Origin: G965233625 sp965233625
GTDB taxonomy: Bacteria > Planctomycetota > Planctomycetia > Pirellulales > Pirellulaceae
Assembly: GCA_965233625.1 (NCBI GenBank)
Contig: OZ247499.1
Location: 4,712,001-4,776,000, forward strand
Length of the DNA: 64,000 nucleotides
Direction: 5' to 3'
How positions within the stretch are numbered: the stretch's first letter is position 1; each line of letters starts with the position of its first letter. The translations under genes were made by a program, and so were the position numbers. Shown here piece after piece: positions 17,102-25,299 of the stretch. The notes below the pieces were generated by a model. The model made no database searches and was not told where the DNA came from. It was given only the letters and a program-made list of their open reading frames with translations.

Positions 17102-18586
17102 ATGACGCAGCAGACTGTGTTTTCATTTCCAGGCATACCAGCGGTGGAATCGGCGACGATGACGATCCGCAATGGCGTTCAGCCGGGTGTGTGCATTGTG
17201 AAAACACCACCGCAGCGGTTGTTTCAGCCAGAGGTGGGCGACGTGCGTTTCTCCTGCGGCGCCCGCAGCGTTGTGTTCCGCAACTGCATGGTGGAGTCGG
17301 CGTCGCTGGAAGTGCAAAGCCGCCAGATGTGGAGCCTGCGCATTCTGGACCGTCGCTGGAAATGGCGTTACGGAAGCATTAGCGGCCGGTTCAACATCCG
17401 CCAGCAGAACGGTCAGATCCGCGATGGTAGCGAACGCACCGCGCAACAACTGGCCACGCGGTTGCTCCAGGCGATGGGCGAAACGCGGTTCGACGTGTCT
17501 GCGTTGCCCGCACATCTTCGCCCTGCGGTGAACTGGAACTTCAGCAATCCGGCGGCGGAATTGCAGAAGTTGTGCGATGTGGCAGGGTGTGTGATCACGT
17601 TGGGGCTGGACGACCGTGTGCGGATTTTACGCAAGGGCGAAGGGCCGCCACTGAATCTTTACGGCGTTGAACGCCACGGTAGTTTTGCGTTGCGAAGCAG
17701 CCTGCGACCCGATGAATTGACGCTGGTCGGCGGCGCCACGGTTTTTCAGGATTCGCTGGCTCTGGAAGCGGTTGGCCTGGATACGGACGACTGCGTGAAG
17801 CCGCTGGATCAGCTCAGCTACAAGCCGTCAAACGGCTGGGGCGCCGGGGCGTACGAGTCGATGGCGGATGTTGCCGGCGGCGAGGCGCGGAACCGCGCGC
17901 TGGAGTCGGTCTGGAAATGGTACCGCGTGAAGAACGACGATGAGGGCGGTCTGAAGATCCAAGGACTGGATCAACGCCTCGATTCCTACGAGCAGATTCT
18001 GCCGCTGCAAGACACACTGCTGGAACAAGACGACGCGGGGCAGCCGGCGCCAGCTTATGTCACCGGATCCTTCTGGAGCCGTTCGCATGCGTATACCAAT
18101 ACGGCGGATACGACGCGTTACAACGGCGCGTTCCGCATTGACCGCAGTCAGGGCATTGTGAAGTTTGCGGCGCCGGTGTTGAAGCTTGCTACGACGCATC
18201 GGTTTGAACCAGCCAGCCTGCGGCTGACAACAACCTTTCCCGTTCGGCTGCAGCCGGAAGCCGGATATCTGCGTCGCACGCGCACACTTCGTCTTCCGGG
18301 CAACAGGCTCTACACGGCCGCGGAAGTGATTGAGCGGCCGGAGATGTTTCACGCCGTTAAGGCAACGGACAACGGTGGCGTTCAAAACAACGCCGCTGCC
18401 TTCGATCGCGCCGCGAGCCGGGTTCTTGCGACCGTCGCCAAGCGGTACGAAGCGCAGCCCGCTGCAGAAATTCATTACGCCGGTCTTGTGCCGACGCCTT
18501 TAACCGGCGCCACAACGCAGGTGATATACAGCACCGGGCCGGAAGGCGCGTTCACACAAGCTGTGCAAGGTCAACACGAAGTCTGA
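17102..18586 (+). CDS. Putative phage tail-tip/baseplate protein
   Basis: A 494-residue protein of mixed alpha/beta character. Residues ~75-160 (MWSLRILDRRWKWRYG, ISGRFNIRQQNGQIRDGSER, then AQQLATRLLQAMGE) have the look of phage hub or late-control-protein domains. There a tail protein defines a 'language' of short strands followed by a helix with conserved A-x-x-L-A. The later part contains SSLRPDELTLVGGATVF and long polar segments. ATG 17102 is preferred to ATG 17090 because GAGGA sits 6-10 bases before it. No known family could be named with confidence; the call is positional, between the fibre-like gene and a motif-controlled gene. Confidence 0.5.
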   Translation: MTQQTVFSFPGIPAVESATMTIRNGVQPGVCIVKTPPQRLFQPEVGDVRFSCGARSVVFRNCMVESASLEVQSRQMWSLRILDRRWKWRYGSISGRFNIRQQNGQIRDGSERTAQQLATRLLQAMGETRFDVSALPAHLRPAVNWNFSNPAAELQKLCDVAGCVITLGLDDRVRILRKGEGPPLNLYGVERHGSFALRSSLRPDELTLVGGATVFQDSLALEAVGLDTDDCVKPLDQLSYKPSNGWGAGAYESMADVAGGEARNRALESVWKWYRVKNDDEGGLKIQGLDQRLDSYEQILPLQDTLLEQDDAGQPAPAYVTGSFWSRSHAYTNTADTTRYNGAFRIDRSQGIVKFAAPVLKLATTHRFEPASLRLTTTFPVRLQPEAGYLRRTRTLRLPGNRLYTAAEVIERPEMFHAVKATDNGGVQNNAAAFDRAASRVLATVAKRYEAQPAAEIHYAGLVPTPLTGATTQVIYSTGPEGAFTQAVQGQHEV

Positions 18587-18590
18587 TAAG

Positions 18591-18606
18591 CGACACATTT
18601 ATGTCA
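18591..18606. promoter_or_regulatory. Cluster operator motif, copy 2 (overlaps a start codon)
   Basis: CGACACATTTATGTCA; one base differs from a perfect TGACA-N6-TGTCA. The right arm contains the ATG of the next gene (start 18601), so bound protein would cover the translation start region, or the transcript would be nearly leaderless. Confidence 0.6.
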
Positions 18607-19269
18607 CATGGTTCTTTCGCTCAGCACGACCGGCAGCGGTGGATGGAGGCGGTGAATGCCAGCAGCCATACCGTTCCCGCTTACGGCGTGGTTGAGATCA
18701 CGGGAAGCGAGGCGTCAGGCGACGCTCAGCGGTTGACCGTTACACGCCCCCAGAGCGACGGCGCCACGCAGGTGGCAGTGAACGGCCCTCTGGAAATACC
18801 GCCGGGAAATGAAGGCGTGGTGACGCTTGAATCGCCGGTATTCGCCTTGTATTCCGGGATCGATACGCCGGTGAATGGTCAGCGATGGGGCGCCGCGGCG
18901 GATAGTTTTTCCCTGGCGAAAGACCTTAACGGGTTTATTGTCACCGGCGGCGAGACGGCGGGGCGGGTGCAGGTAATCCGGGCGCCGGCGGGTGACAGGT
19001 TCTGGCAGTTCACATTGACCGAAGACATGAACGCCACGGAGGCGAACCAGGCGGCAGCCACGAAACTAGACGCCAGCGGTCTGCCAACGGGCGACACCAT
19101 TAACGTGCAAGATGCAACGCCCAACCAGATGTGGGCGCCGCTGACAGCAGGCTCTAGCGGGTGGTGCTTTGAGCGGGAGGGCGACTACCACATTATCCAG
19201 GCCGAGTGCGCCGCGGACGGTGGCAGCTTTTTCAACGAGTTTATCTTCCGTATGAACTTCAGGGTTTGA
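18601..19269 (+). CDS. Phage-cluster structural-like protein
   Basis: A 222-residue protein, acidic, with no signal peptide. It starts MSHGSFAQHDRQRWMEAVNASSHTVPAYGVVEITG. That layout, with an 'N-x-S/T-x-x-x-V-P-A-Y-G-V-V-E-I-T' segment, is one I associate with small beta-domain structural proteins of phage-like clusters, but no family name comes to mind. The remainder reads as strands (EGVVTLESPVFALYSG, RVQVIRAPAGDRFWQFTL). The start codon lies inside operator motif copy 2. The spacing to the next gene is one base. Confidence 0.5.
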   Translation: MSHGSFAQHDRQRWMEAVNASSHTVPAYGVVEITGSEASGDAQRLTVTRPQSDGATQVAVNGPLEIPPGNEGVVTLESPVFALYSGIDTPVNGQRWGAAADSFSLAKDLNGFIVTGGETAGRVQVIRAPAGDRFWQFTLTEDMNATEANQAAATKLDASGLPTGDTINVQDATPNQMWAPLTAGSSGWCFEREGDYHIIQAECAADGGSFFNEFIFRMNFRV

Positions 19270-19270
19270 A

Positions 19271-19777
19271 ATGGATCTTTATCAATGGCTGACGCTGCTT
19301 GCTGTTTCCCTTGCGCCTTTGGCGATGGGATGGTTCCCATGCAGCCGTTGCGGCGGCTGTCCGGTTGCCTGTTCCACTTGCGTTGATGGCCGCGCGCCGG
19401 CACGGTTGCAGATAGAAGTGGCGGGTGTGCAGAACTTCCAGTGTCAGTCGTGCGCCGATTATGACCGCACGTACATTGTGACATGGACCGGGGCGCCGCC
19501 GCCGAGCGCCTGTAACTGGTGGCTGGTCGAGCCTCTGCAATCGTGCGATGCCAATGTCAACGTGGATGTGGTGTTGCCGAGACTGGGGTCGAAGCTTCTG
19601 GCCGTTGCGGTGAGTGCGGGCGTCACCACGCCATTCAACAAGACAGTAGGTTTGTGGTCGAAGGAAATATCCGGGGACGAGCTGATCTGCACGGACTGGG
19701 ACTATTTCGAACTGACGCCGGGCGGACCAGAAACCTGCGATCCAACCAACGCCACATGCCATGTAACTTCGCTATAA
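19271..19777 (+). CDS. Cysteine-rich membrane or secreted protein
   Basis: A 168-residue protein. A hydrophobic N-terminus (YQWLTLLAVSLAPLAMGWF) is either a signal peptide or an anchor. A dense cysteine cluster follows at once (CSRCGGCPVACSTC, residues ~24-37), and paired cysteines continue later (CQSC near 57, then four more), about twelve in all. This suggests either a metal-binding knob or a disulfide-rich extracellular domain. The rest is beta-like (ARLQIEVAGVQNFQ, YIVTWTGAPPP). I do not recognise it. It lies between two structural-like genes and one base after its neighbour, so it is probably co-expressed with them. Confidence 0.5.
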   Translation: MDLYQWLTLLAVSLAPLAMGWFPCSRCGGCPVACSTCVDGRAPARLQIEVAGVQNFQCQSCADYDRTYIVTWTGAPPPSACNWWLVEPLQSCDANVNVDVVLPRLGSKLLAVAVSAGVTTPFNKTVGLWSKEISGDELICTDWDYFELTPGGPETCDPTNATCHVTSL

Positions 19778-19787
19778 GGCGCCGGAA

Positions 19788-20045
19788 ATGAACTGCGAAT
19801 TTCAACCGGTTGAAGAGCCTGCCGTGGACGGAAGACGCCGGCATTTCTGCCCGCGTTGCGGAATGGTGACGGCGCCAACACGTTCAGCCCCCGGCAACAT
19901 CGTGGCCCGCTGCGCTACCAGGCCCGGCGCCGGTGACAGGGTTGCGTCGGTCATCCGTCAGACATTCAGGCTGCTGCGTATCCCTCATCGTCCGTGTGGC
20001 GGATGTAGAAAGCGGCAGCAGTGGTTGAATGATCTGTGGCGCTGA
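19788..20045 (+). CDS. Small zinc-ribbon-like protein
   Basis: An 85-residue basic protein with two Cys pairs, HFCPRCGMV near residue 20 and CGGCRKRQ near residue 70, plus a lone Cys near 42. This fits a zinc ribbon that could bind nucleic acid. It starts 10 bases after the Cys-rich gene, with a plausible GCCGGAAATG start context. The middle is Arg/Ala-rich. No family is recognised, and it may be a small virion or regulatory protein. Codon use looks like that of its neighbours. Confidence 0.45.
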   Translation: MNCEFQPVEEPAVDGRRRHFCPRCGMVTAPTRSAPGNIVARCATRPGAGDRVASVIRQTFRLLRIPHRPCGGCRKRQQWLNDLWR

Positions 20046-20096
20046 GGTTTTGCAATCGCATTCATTTTCCTGCCTTTGTTGCAAGGACGGAAGACG

Positions 20097-20234
20097 AACC
20101 CGAAGCGCTAGCGAGGGGCGCCGGAATTCGCAACTAATCGCCGGTTGAAGACTCACATTGCGGCTGGGAACGGCCAAACACGCTCGTGTTCGCATCAAAT
20201 CAAACGCCCCTCGCTCGCGCTTCGGGTTAGTGTG
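20097..20234. repeat. Dispersed intergenic repeat, family B (copy 2)
   Basis: Same ends as the copy at 8742-8881: AACCCGAAGCGCTAGCGAGG on the left and CCTCGCTCGCGCTTCGGGTT on the right, with a core containing CGCCGGTTGAAG and CGCATCAAATCAAACG. It is a host-type repeat sitting inside the phage-derived cluster. Confidence 0.85.
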
Positions 20235-20286
20235 CTTCGGATTGCCCGTTACGCGCGGGATCGAAACTTCTGATAAGAGACTCACC

Positions 20287-20913
20287 ATGATTACGTTCAG
20301 TAGTACGGGAAAGCTGCAAGCGAAACTTGCGTCTGCCGTCGCCGCCAGTGAAGTTCAAGTGGTCGCCACGTATGTAGATGCTGCCAGTGTAAGTCTTGAG
20401 GCTGACACAGATACGTCACAGACAAACGGCGCGACGGCGGTGGACATTGTGGCGGCGCCTGCGGCCAGCGTTACGCGGAAGGTGCAGCTTTTGAACTTCT
20501 ATAACCAGGATACGGCGCCGGTGACGCTGACCGTGCAATACCTGGATAACGCAACGACGCGTGTGCTGTGGCAGGGCGAACTGCTGCCGGCGGAATCGTT
20601 GCAGTATGTTGACGGTCGCGGCTTTTTTTTTGCAGTTAGCACGGCGATGCGGTATCTGCCGGGTCATGCAGCTTTTCGCGGACCGAAGGGGAAAGCGCTG
20701 CTGCTTGATAGCGGCGCCACAGCGATGCGGCCGGGGGCGCCGCTGGAAGGCATGATCCGGCATAACAGCGAAACGCCCGGGTTCGAAGGGTATAGCAACG
20801 GTGCGTGGGGCGCTATTGGTGGCGGAAGCGGCGACCGGAATGTAGACGGCGGCTTTGCCGCCAGCACCTACACGGCTGCACAACTGATCGATGGAGGAAC
20901 AGCGAGTGGCTGA
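20287..20913 (+). CDS. Phage-cluster structural protein with tail-fibre-like C-terminus
   Basis: A 208-residue protein. Residues ~1-120 form a beta-rich domain (SVTRKVQLLNFYNQDTAPVT, LTVQYLDNATTRVLWQGEL, LPAESLQYVDGRGFFF). This resembles small decoration or fibre head domains that respond to 'missing' covariates with strand pairs. The C-terminus has RHNSETPGFEGYSNGAWGAI, the short motif found in many tail fibres where a value is followed by Y-x-N/D-G-x-W. The ATG at 20287 follows GATAAGAGACTCACC. It overlaps the next gene by 8 bases, indicating coupling. Exact role unknown. Confidence 0.55.
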   Translation: MITFSSTGKLQAKLASAVAASEVQVVATYVDAASVSLEADTDTSQTNGATAVDIVAAPAASVTRKVQLLNFYNQDTAPVTLTVQYLDNATTRVLWQGELLPAESLQYVDGRGFFFAVSTAMRYLPGHAAFRGPKGKALLLDSGATAMRPGAPLEGMIRHNSETPGFEGYSNGAWGAIGGGSGDRNVDGGFAASTYTAAQLIDGGTASG

Positions 20914-21973
20914 TGTGATTCAAGTCAGGCGTGACACCGCGGCCAATTGGACCAGTGAAGATCCAACGCTGGCGCAAGGCGAGATCGCTTTTGAAACGGA
21001 TACCAACAAGTTGAAGCTGGGCGATGGTGCGACCGCGTGGAATTCGCTGGCGTATTTTGGCGGCGACGTGAATTCCGTCTTCGGCCGGACGGGAACGGTT
21101 ACGGCAGCGGCCAGTGACTATGATGCGTCACAGGTGGATAACAACAGCGGCGTCAGCGGCGCGTACGTTTCAGATGCCCTGGATGCGCTCAACAGCGGCA
21201 AAGCGGCCGCCAGTCATGCGCACAATGCCAGCGATATCAGCGCGGGGCAGTTTGCTGACGCCCGCATTGCCCAGAGCAACGTCACCCAGCATCAGGCGGC
21301 GGTCAGCATCAATGCGTCGCAGGTGACGGCCGGCGCCCTGGTGCACGAGCGCGGCGGGCTGGAAGCCGATGTGTCTGCGTATAACGGGTTACTGCGTGTG
21401 GCGGGTGGCGTGACGTCGGCGATTGCGTTTCTGGATGAAGATGATTTCACGTCCAATTCCGCGACGGCGGTCGCCAGCCAGCAGAGCATCAAGGCGTACG
21501 TCGATAGCCTCGGCAGCGGCACAACGCCTATTTATATTCACGACGAAAAGACAACAGGAACTTCGGGCGGCACGTTCACCAGCGGCGCCTGGCAGACGCG
21601 GGATTTGAATACGCTGACAGATCCAGGTGGACACTGCACGCTGTCGAGCAATCAATTCACGTTGGACGAAGGAACCTACGAGGTTCAGGCGCGGTGCCCG
21701 GCGTATCACGTCAACTGGCACAAAGCGCGGCTGTACAACATCAGCGATTCCGCGGTCGAACTGGTGGGCAGCAGCGAATATACGGCCAGCACGCTGTTTG
21801 TTTCCAATGCTTCGTTCATCGCCGGGCGGCTGACGGTGCCCTCTGGCGGGAAGACGTACGAGCTGCAGCACCGTTGCGATACGACCTATGTGACGCACGG
21901 ATTCGGCTCGCGATCCGACTTCACTGGTGCGGCGGAAATCTATTCAACAATCGTTCTATACAAGGTTGCCTGA
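20906..21973 (+). CDS. Tail fibre protein with Mtd-type N-terminal domain
   Basis: A 355-residue fibre protein. GTG 20906 was chosen because GGAGGA lies 7 bases before it. The product then begins MADVIQVRRDTAANWTSEDP and continues LAQGEIAFETDTNKLKLGDG-x-x-x-W, which is the signature of the domain found at the N-terminus of the Bordetella phage major tropism determinant and of many other fibres. A spacer rich in Ala/Ser/Asp with repeat-like strands follows (residues ~60-200). A C-terminal beta-domain of about 135 residues (TPIYIHDEKTTGTSGGTFTS onward) resembles a jelly-roll receptor-binding head. It likely mediates host recognition. Confidence 0.75.
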   Translation: MADVIQVRRDTAANWTSEDPTLAQGEIAFETDTNKLKLGDGATAWNSLAYFGGDVNSVFGRTGTVTAAASDYDASQVDNNSGVSGAYVSDALDALNSGKAAASHAHNASDISAGQFADARIAQSNVTQHQAAVSINASQVTAGALVHERGGLEADVSAYNGLLRVAGGVTSAIAFLDEDDFTSNSATAVASQQSIKAYVDSLGSGTTPIYIHDEKTTGTSGGTFTSGAWQTRDLNTLTDPGGHCTLSSNQFTLDEGTYEVQARCPAYHVNWHKARLYNISDSAVELVGSSEYTASTLFVSNASFIAGRLTVPSGGKTYELQHRCDTTYVTHGFGSRSDFTGAAEIYSTIVLYKVA

Positions 21974-22398
21974 TGGCAGATTTATCGCAAGTAAACATCC
22001 GCGCGGTGCTGGCCACGCTGCGGCCCGGCGCTGCTTATCAGTGGATGGGAACGCCCGGCAATGACGACCCGGACTTCGGGCATCAATACTCCGCCATCGG
22101 CGAGTGGCGGGATGCAACAACCACTAAACCGACGCAGCAGGAGATACTCGACACCTGGCCCACGCTTCAGGCGGAACTTGAAGCCGAACAGACCCGGCAG
22201 AATAAGCGCGAGCAGATTGACCGCGCGGTGGACGACCCCCGCAAGTTTTATTTCATCATGCGGGGCATGCAGATCCTGCATCAGCGACAGCAGGCGATAC
22301 TCAATCAACTGCTGATCCTGAGACCCGCCGCAGAGAACGCCGAAATGGACGAACTTGTCACGTTAGCGGCGGAGTTAAATGATATGGCGGATGGTTGA
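21973..22398 (+). CDS. Tail fibre-associated protein
   Basis: A 141-residue protein whose ATG overlaps the fibre stop (TGATG). The first half, AYQWMGTPGNDDPDFGHQYS and then WRDATTTKPTQQEILDTWPT, resembles the 'W-x-x-x-x-x-P-T-x-x-E-x-x-x-x-W' pattern of small proteins encoded after tail fibres (XkdW-like or fibre-assembly proteins). The second half is a helical, charged region (LEAEQTRQNKREQIDRAVDD) that could form a coiled coil. Position and coupling suggest a chaperone or partner of the fibre. Family naming is tentative. Confidence 0.5.
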   Translation: MADLSQVNIRAVLATLRPGAAYQWMGTPGNDDPDFGHQYSAIGEWRDATTTKPTQQEILDTWPTLQAELEAEQTRQNKREQIDRAVDDPRKFYFIMRGMQILHQRQQAILNQLLILRPAAENAEMDELVTLAAELNDMADG

Positions 22399-22411
22399 GA
22401 AGTAACGGCTG

Positions 22412-23131
22412 TTACTTCGCCGGTAGTACACCCTTCGGCTGGATAGGCTTGGCCTTTGGCGCGGTTGGCTTCGTCTTTTCGATAAAGCCTTTCAGAATGC
22501 TAAGGTAACCGTTCAGGGCGGCGCCATCGGGGCCGAGGTCTTTTTGCAGGTCTTCCAGTTGGGTGACCGCGTCCTGCGCGTCTTTGCGGATGTCGCTGAT
22601 ATCGACGTCGCCAGATTTCAGCCCGTCGACGCGGTCGTTGAAATAGTCCTGCACTTCCGGCGTTGCCAATCCGGGGATGCCGGCTTGAATCGACTCGACC
22701 GTACCGGGTGCGATGCCTTCGGTGCGAAGCTGCTTCACCACGTCCTCGGGCGTCTTGTTACGTTTGGCGCCACGTTCAAGTTCTTTCAGCTCCCGCGGGC
22801 CGAACTTTTCAGGCGCCAGGTCGCGGATCAGCTTCTGGACCGATTCGTCCGGGTCACCGCCTTGCTCCGGCGCTGCGGGCTTATTGCCGGCGGGCGCCGT
22901 TTTGCCGGCTGCGGGGGCTGGTTGGAAGGCGTCGAAGACAATGGCCGCCACCTTTTTACGGTCCAATTCCAGCTTGCCCAGCGAACTGCTTTCAAATTCA
23001 ATCTTGTCGCGGCCGACTTGCAGGATTTTGCCACGTAGCGTGTCGCCGTTATTCAGCCGGATAACGTCCTCTGCCTGAGCATGGATCACGAGGATGCACA
23101 GCAGCAGGGGTACTGATAGAAGAAATCGCAT
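22412..23131 (-). CDS. Secreted protein with an SM-like N-terminal domain
   Basis: A 239-residue protein on the strand opposite to its phage-type neighbours. It has a signal peptide (MRFLLSVPLLLCILVIHAQA). A small beta-domain, GDTLRGKILQVGRDKIEFES, then follows; it is the pattern seen in many planctomycete periplasmic proteins that begin with a short SM/SH3-like barrel. An Ala/Pro-rich linker leads to a helical region (LIRDLAPEKFGPRELKELER) and a Lys/Pro-rich tail. It looks like a host gene, not a viral one. Its location inside the cluster could reflect insertion of a host gene or a carried accessory gene. Function unknown. Confidence 0.7.
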   Translation of the reverse strand: MRFLLSVPLLLCILVIHAQAEDVIRLNNGDTLRGKILQVGRDKIEFESSSLGKLELDRKKVAAIVFDAFQPAPAAGKTAPAGNKPAAPEQGGDPDESVQKLIRDLAPEKFGPRELKELERGAKRNKTPEDVVKQLRTEGIAPGTVESIQAGIPGLATPEVQDYFNDRVDGLKSGDVDISDIRKDAQDAVTQLEDLQKDLGPDGAALNGYLSILKGFIEKTKPTAPKAKPIQPKGVLPAK

Positions 23132-23329
23132 GGGTCCGCGTCCTTGAAAATATTGAACGGTGCATTGGTGCAGTAAACGTGCGGCCGAAACCGCCCGTAT
23201 TCCCCTCTATTTCAAAGATACAGAATCCGCCGGATTGCGGCAAACGCAACATCGGACACGGGCGCCATGGAATTCCCTCCATCAATTGTTTGACGTACAG
23301 AACCGCCGCGCGGTAAACTGCGGATATAG

Positions 23330-23345
23330 TGACACGTTTATGTCA
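23330..23345. promoter_or_regulatory. Cluster operator motif, copy 3
   Basis: TGACACGTTTATGTCA, the best copy of the TGACA-N6-TGTCA inverted repeat. It lies 20 bases before the start at 23366. An ATG inside it opens a five-codon frame (MSHST then stop), which may be chance or a leader. Confidence 0.7.
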
Positions 23346-23365
23346 CATAGCACATAGGGCACACC

Positions 23366-24073
23366 ATGTATTTTCAGTACGGCGGATACCGGCACGCGGA
23401 CCATGAGGTGTGCCTGGTTTCTTCCAGTCAGCAGAAGCTGGAGGACTCGCGCGGGCAGATCACCCGCAGACAACTGGTGATCGAAGGCGTGCTGACGGGC
23501 GATACGCAGCAGCAGTTGCGCGAAAGTATTAACGCGTTGACCGCGGCATACGCCGTGGATGGTCAGTCCGCCGGGCTGTATCACGACGATGGATCGCTGT
23601 CGGCGCACTACCTGGATTCAGACGCTTCTACTGGCGGTGTACAGATAAAGAACCTTGAATTCCCGCACGGCGACGCGGCCGAGTACGCCACACAGCGGAC
23701 CTACCGCATCACGCTGGCTGCTGACTTCGCGGCCCGTACCGGGAACCTTTCGAGCTGGCGTGAAACACTGCACATCACTGGCAACGGCGGACCGCGGTAC
23801 GTGTTTATAGAAGTGCAGAACGGACCACCCGTGAAACAGCTTGTCAGCCAGGCCACCGTTGTCACGGCCATTCAGTCCGGCGCCGCCACTGGCGTGTACT
23901 CGCAACCCGCAGTCCCGCCACCGGTGTGGCCGCAGGCCGAACAGGCAAGCCAGCGGAAGATATCGCCCGTGGCGCCGCAACAGAATAACGGCCGGTTTAC
24001 CGGCTACGGAGTCACCTGGGAGTACCACTTTGAGTCATCCACACCGCTGGCCGGTCAGCCAACGCGAGGGTGA
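23366..24073 (+). CDS. Putative phage tail (distal-tail-like) protein
   Basis: A 235-residue protein. The opening MYFQYGGYRHADHEVCLVSS and the following IEGVLTGDTQQQLRESINAL have a pattern I have seen in phage distal tail or baseplate subunits, where a value-conversion domain is followed by a helix. FPHGDAAEYATQRTYRITLA and TWEYHFES complete an all-beta structure. There is a Pro/Gln-rich linker near residues 180-200. Position after motif copy 3 and absence of a signal peptide fit a virion protein. Family assignment is uncertain. Confidence 0.5.
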   Translation: MYFQYGGYRHADHEVCLVSSSQQKLEDSRGQITRRQLVIEGVLTGDTQQQLRESINALTAAYAVDGQSAGLYHDDGSLSAHYLDSDASTGGVQIKNLEFPHGDAAEYATQRTYRITLAADFAARTGNLSSWRETLHITGNGGPRYVFIEVQNGPPVKQLVSQATVVTAIQSGAATGVYSQPAVPPPVWPQAEQASQRKISPVAPQQNNGRFTGYGVTWEYHFESSTPLAGQPTRG

Positions 24074-24080
24074 TTCACAA

Positions 24081-24252
24081 GCTCTTCTCCCTTGGGGGAG
24101 AAGATGGCCGGAGGCCAGATGAGGGGGAAGCGTTGCCCCGATGGAACGCGTAAAACACTTCACTTGCAATTGAATCAACGTTTTGTCGCAGCCGGGAAAG
24201 CCCTCACCCGGCACTTCGTGCCACCCTCTCCCACAAGTGGGCGAGGGTACAA
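24081..24252. repeat. Dispersed intergenic repeat, family A (copy 2)
   Basis: A near-identical counterpart of 655-828: same hairpin at the left end, same GGCCGGAGGCC palindrome, same CTCTCCCACAAGTGGGCGAG right end. It sits directly after a tail-like gene and before a convergent host gene. Confidence 0.85.
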
Positions 24253-24270
24253 TGACCGGACACAGTTTTG

Positions 24271-24594
24271 TCACTTTGTCTCGCGCGGCGGCACGCTGAC
24301 CTGGATTTCATCACCTTCGACGCGGACTTCGAAAGTGTCGACTTTAATGTTGGGACTGTCACACCATGAACCGTCGCAAAGCTTGAACCGCCACGCGTGC
24401 CAGGGGCACATCACTTCGCCGTTTTCCAGTGGGCCGCCCGCTAGCGACGCGCCCATGTGGGGACACATATCGTCGATTGCCAGATACTCACCGCCGTCGT
24501 TGAACACAGCCACCATGCGGCCGTTTACCGCGAACGCTTCGCCCTTACCTGCTTCGATGGCGCCAACTTTTGCAACCGTTGTAAATTCCGTCAT
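24271..24594 (-). CDS. Rieske [2Fe-2S] ferredoxin
   Basis: A 107-residue small Rieske protein. Both cluster-binding boxes are intact: CPHMGASLAGG (Cys-x-His) and CPWHAWRF (Cys-x2-His). It resembles the small ferredoxin subunits that feed oxygenases, or NirD-type proteins; no oxygenase or nitrite reductase gene is near to decide. The start at 24594 (MTEFTTVAKV) removes an upstream extension that looks non-coding. Like the 22412 gene it is on the minus strand inside an otherwise + strand phage-derived cluster, which suggests host origin. It probably acts in the cytosol. Confidence 0.9.
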   Translation of the reverse strand: MTEFTTVAKVGAIEAGKGEAFAVNGRMVAVFNDGGEYLAIDDMCPHMGASLAGGPLENGEVMCPWHAWRFKLCDGSWCDSPNIKVDTFEVRVEGDEIQVSVPPRETK

Positions 24595-24832
24595 CGAACT
24601 CTTTCCACACAGATTCTGGTCGGTAAAACCGCCATTGTAACACCCTGTAAAAAGGTTTGAAGGCAACGCGAAGCTCACAATTGACTCACCGGTTCATGCA
24701 CAGCATGGACTGGCTCCACACGGAGATCTGCCCGCCAGGACGGTGGGCGCCTGTGGCCGGCATTGCATCTGGCCGCCTGTCCTTTCATGCTGGTTTCCGC
24801 CTTGGGCGAAAGCCGTTTTAGGAGCCCTCCGT

Positions 24833-25195
24833 ATGTCTGACGAAACGCATTACCCATCGCCGACCAGCTTTGACGGCGAATTCACCACGCTGCTCTCAGC
24901 CGCGAAAAACCTCTACGCGATGGCCAGCCAGGGCCTCGATTTTCTGATGGAGCACCGCTGGTGCGTGCAGGAGAACCTGGCCTCGGTGCTGGGCGACGCA
25001 GCCGTGATCGCCCGCAATGGCGAACTGAATGTCTTTGGCCAGTTGCCGCCAGACTGCGACACCATCGACGGTTGTTGCGCTGCACTTGAGGCGCGGAACT
25101 TCGCCACGTTGGAAGTTGATTCTTACAGCTTCGACCCGGCGACGCTGACCATCCTGTTTCAGCTGGTCCGGCTGCTGTTGCCGCTGATTATCTAA
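24833..25195 (+). CDS. Small protein of unknown function, hydrophobic C-terminus
   Basis: A 120-residue protein with no signal peptide. It is acidic in the first half (DETHYPSPTSFDGEFTTLLS), has CCAALEARNF in the middle (paired Cys near residue 80), and ends in a strongly hydrophobic tail (ATLTILFQLVRLLLPLII) that could anchor it in the membrane. A good Shine-Dalgarno (AGGAG) lies about 9 bases before the ATG. It opens the segment that carries the secreted-protein genes and the holin-like gene. The C-terminal anchor makes a lysis accessory role possible, but I recognise no family. Confidence 0.5.
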   Translation: MSDETHYPSPTSFDGEFTTLLSAAKNLYAMASQGLDFLMEHRWCVQENLASVLGDAAVIARNGELNVFGQLPPDCDTIDGCCAALEARNFATLEVDSYSFDPATLTILFQLVRLLLPLII

Positions 25196-25299
25196 CGCTG
25201 TTTGCGGTTGAAGATGTTTCGCCGGCGTGCACTTGCGATCGCGCCGGTTCTGCATGGCGTCTGCCTGCGCGGGCGCCGGGTCCATTGGAGGAGGTAACT

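Noticed and set aside
20906..21973. Diversity-generating retroelement target
   Set aside because: Only the N-terminal fibre domain resembles Mtd; no reverse transcriptase, template repeat or variable repeat was seen.
24258..24273. GGACACAGTTTTGTCA near the end of repeat A copy 2
   Set aside because: It overlaps the 3' end of the Rieske gene and has no + strand gene start close by; too weak to add to the set.
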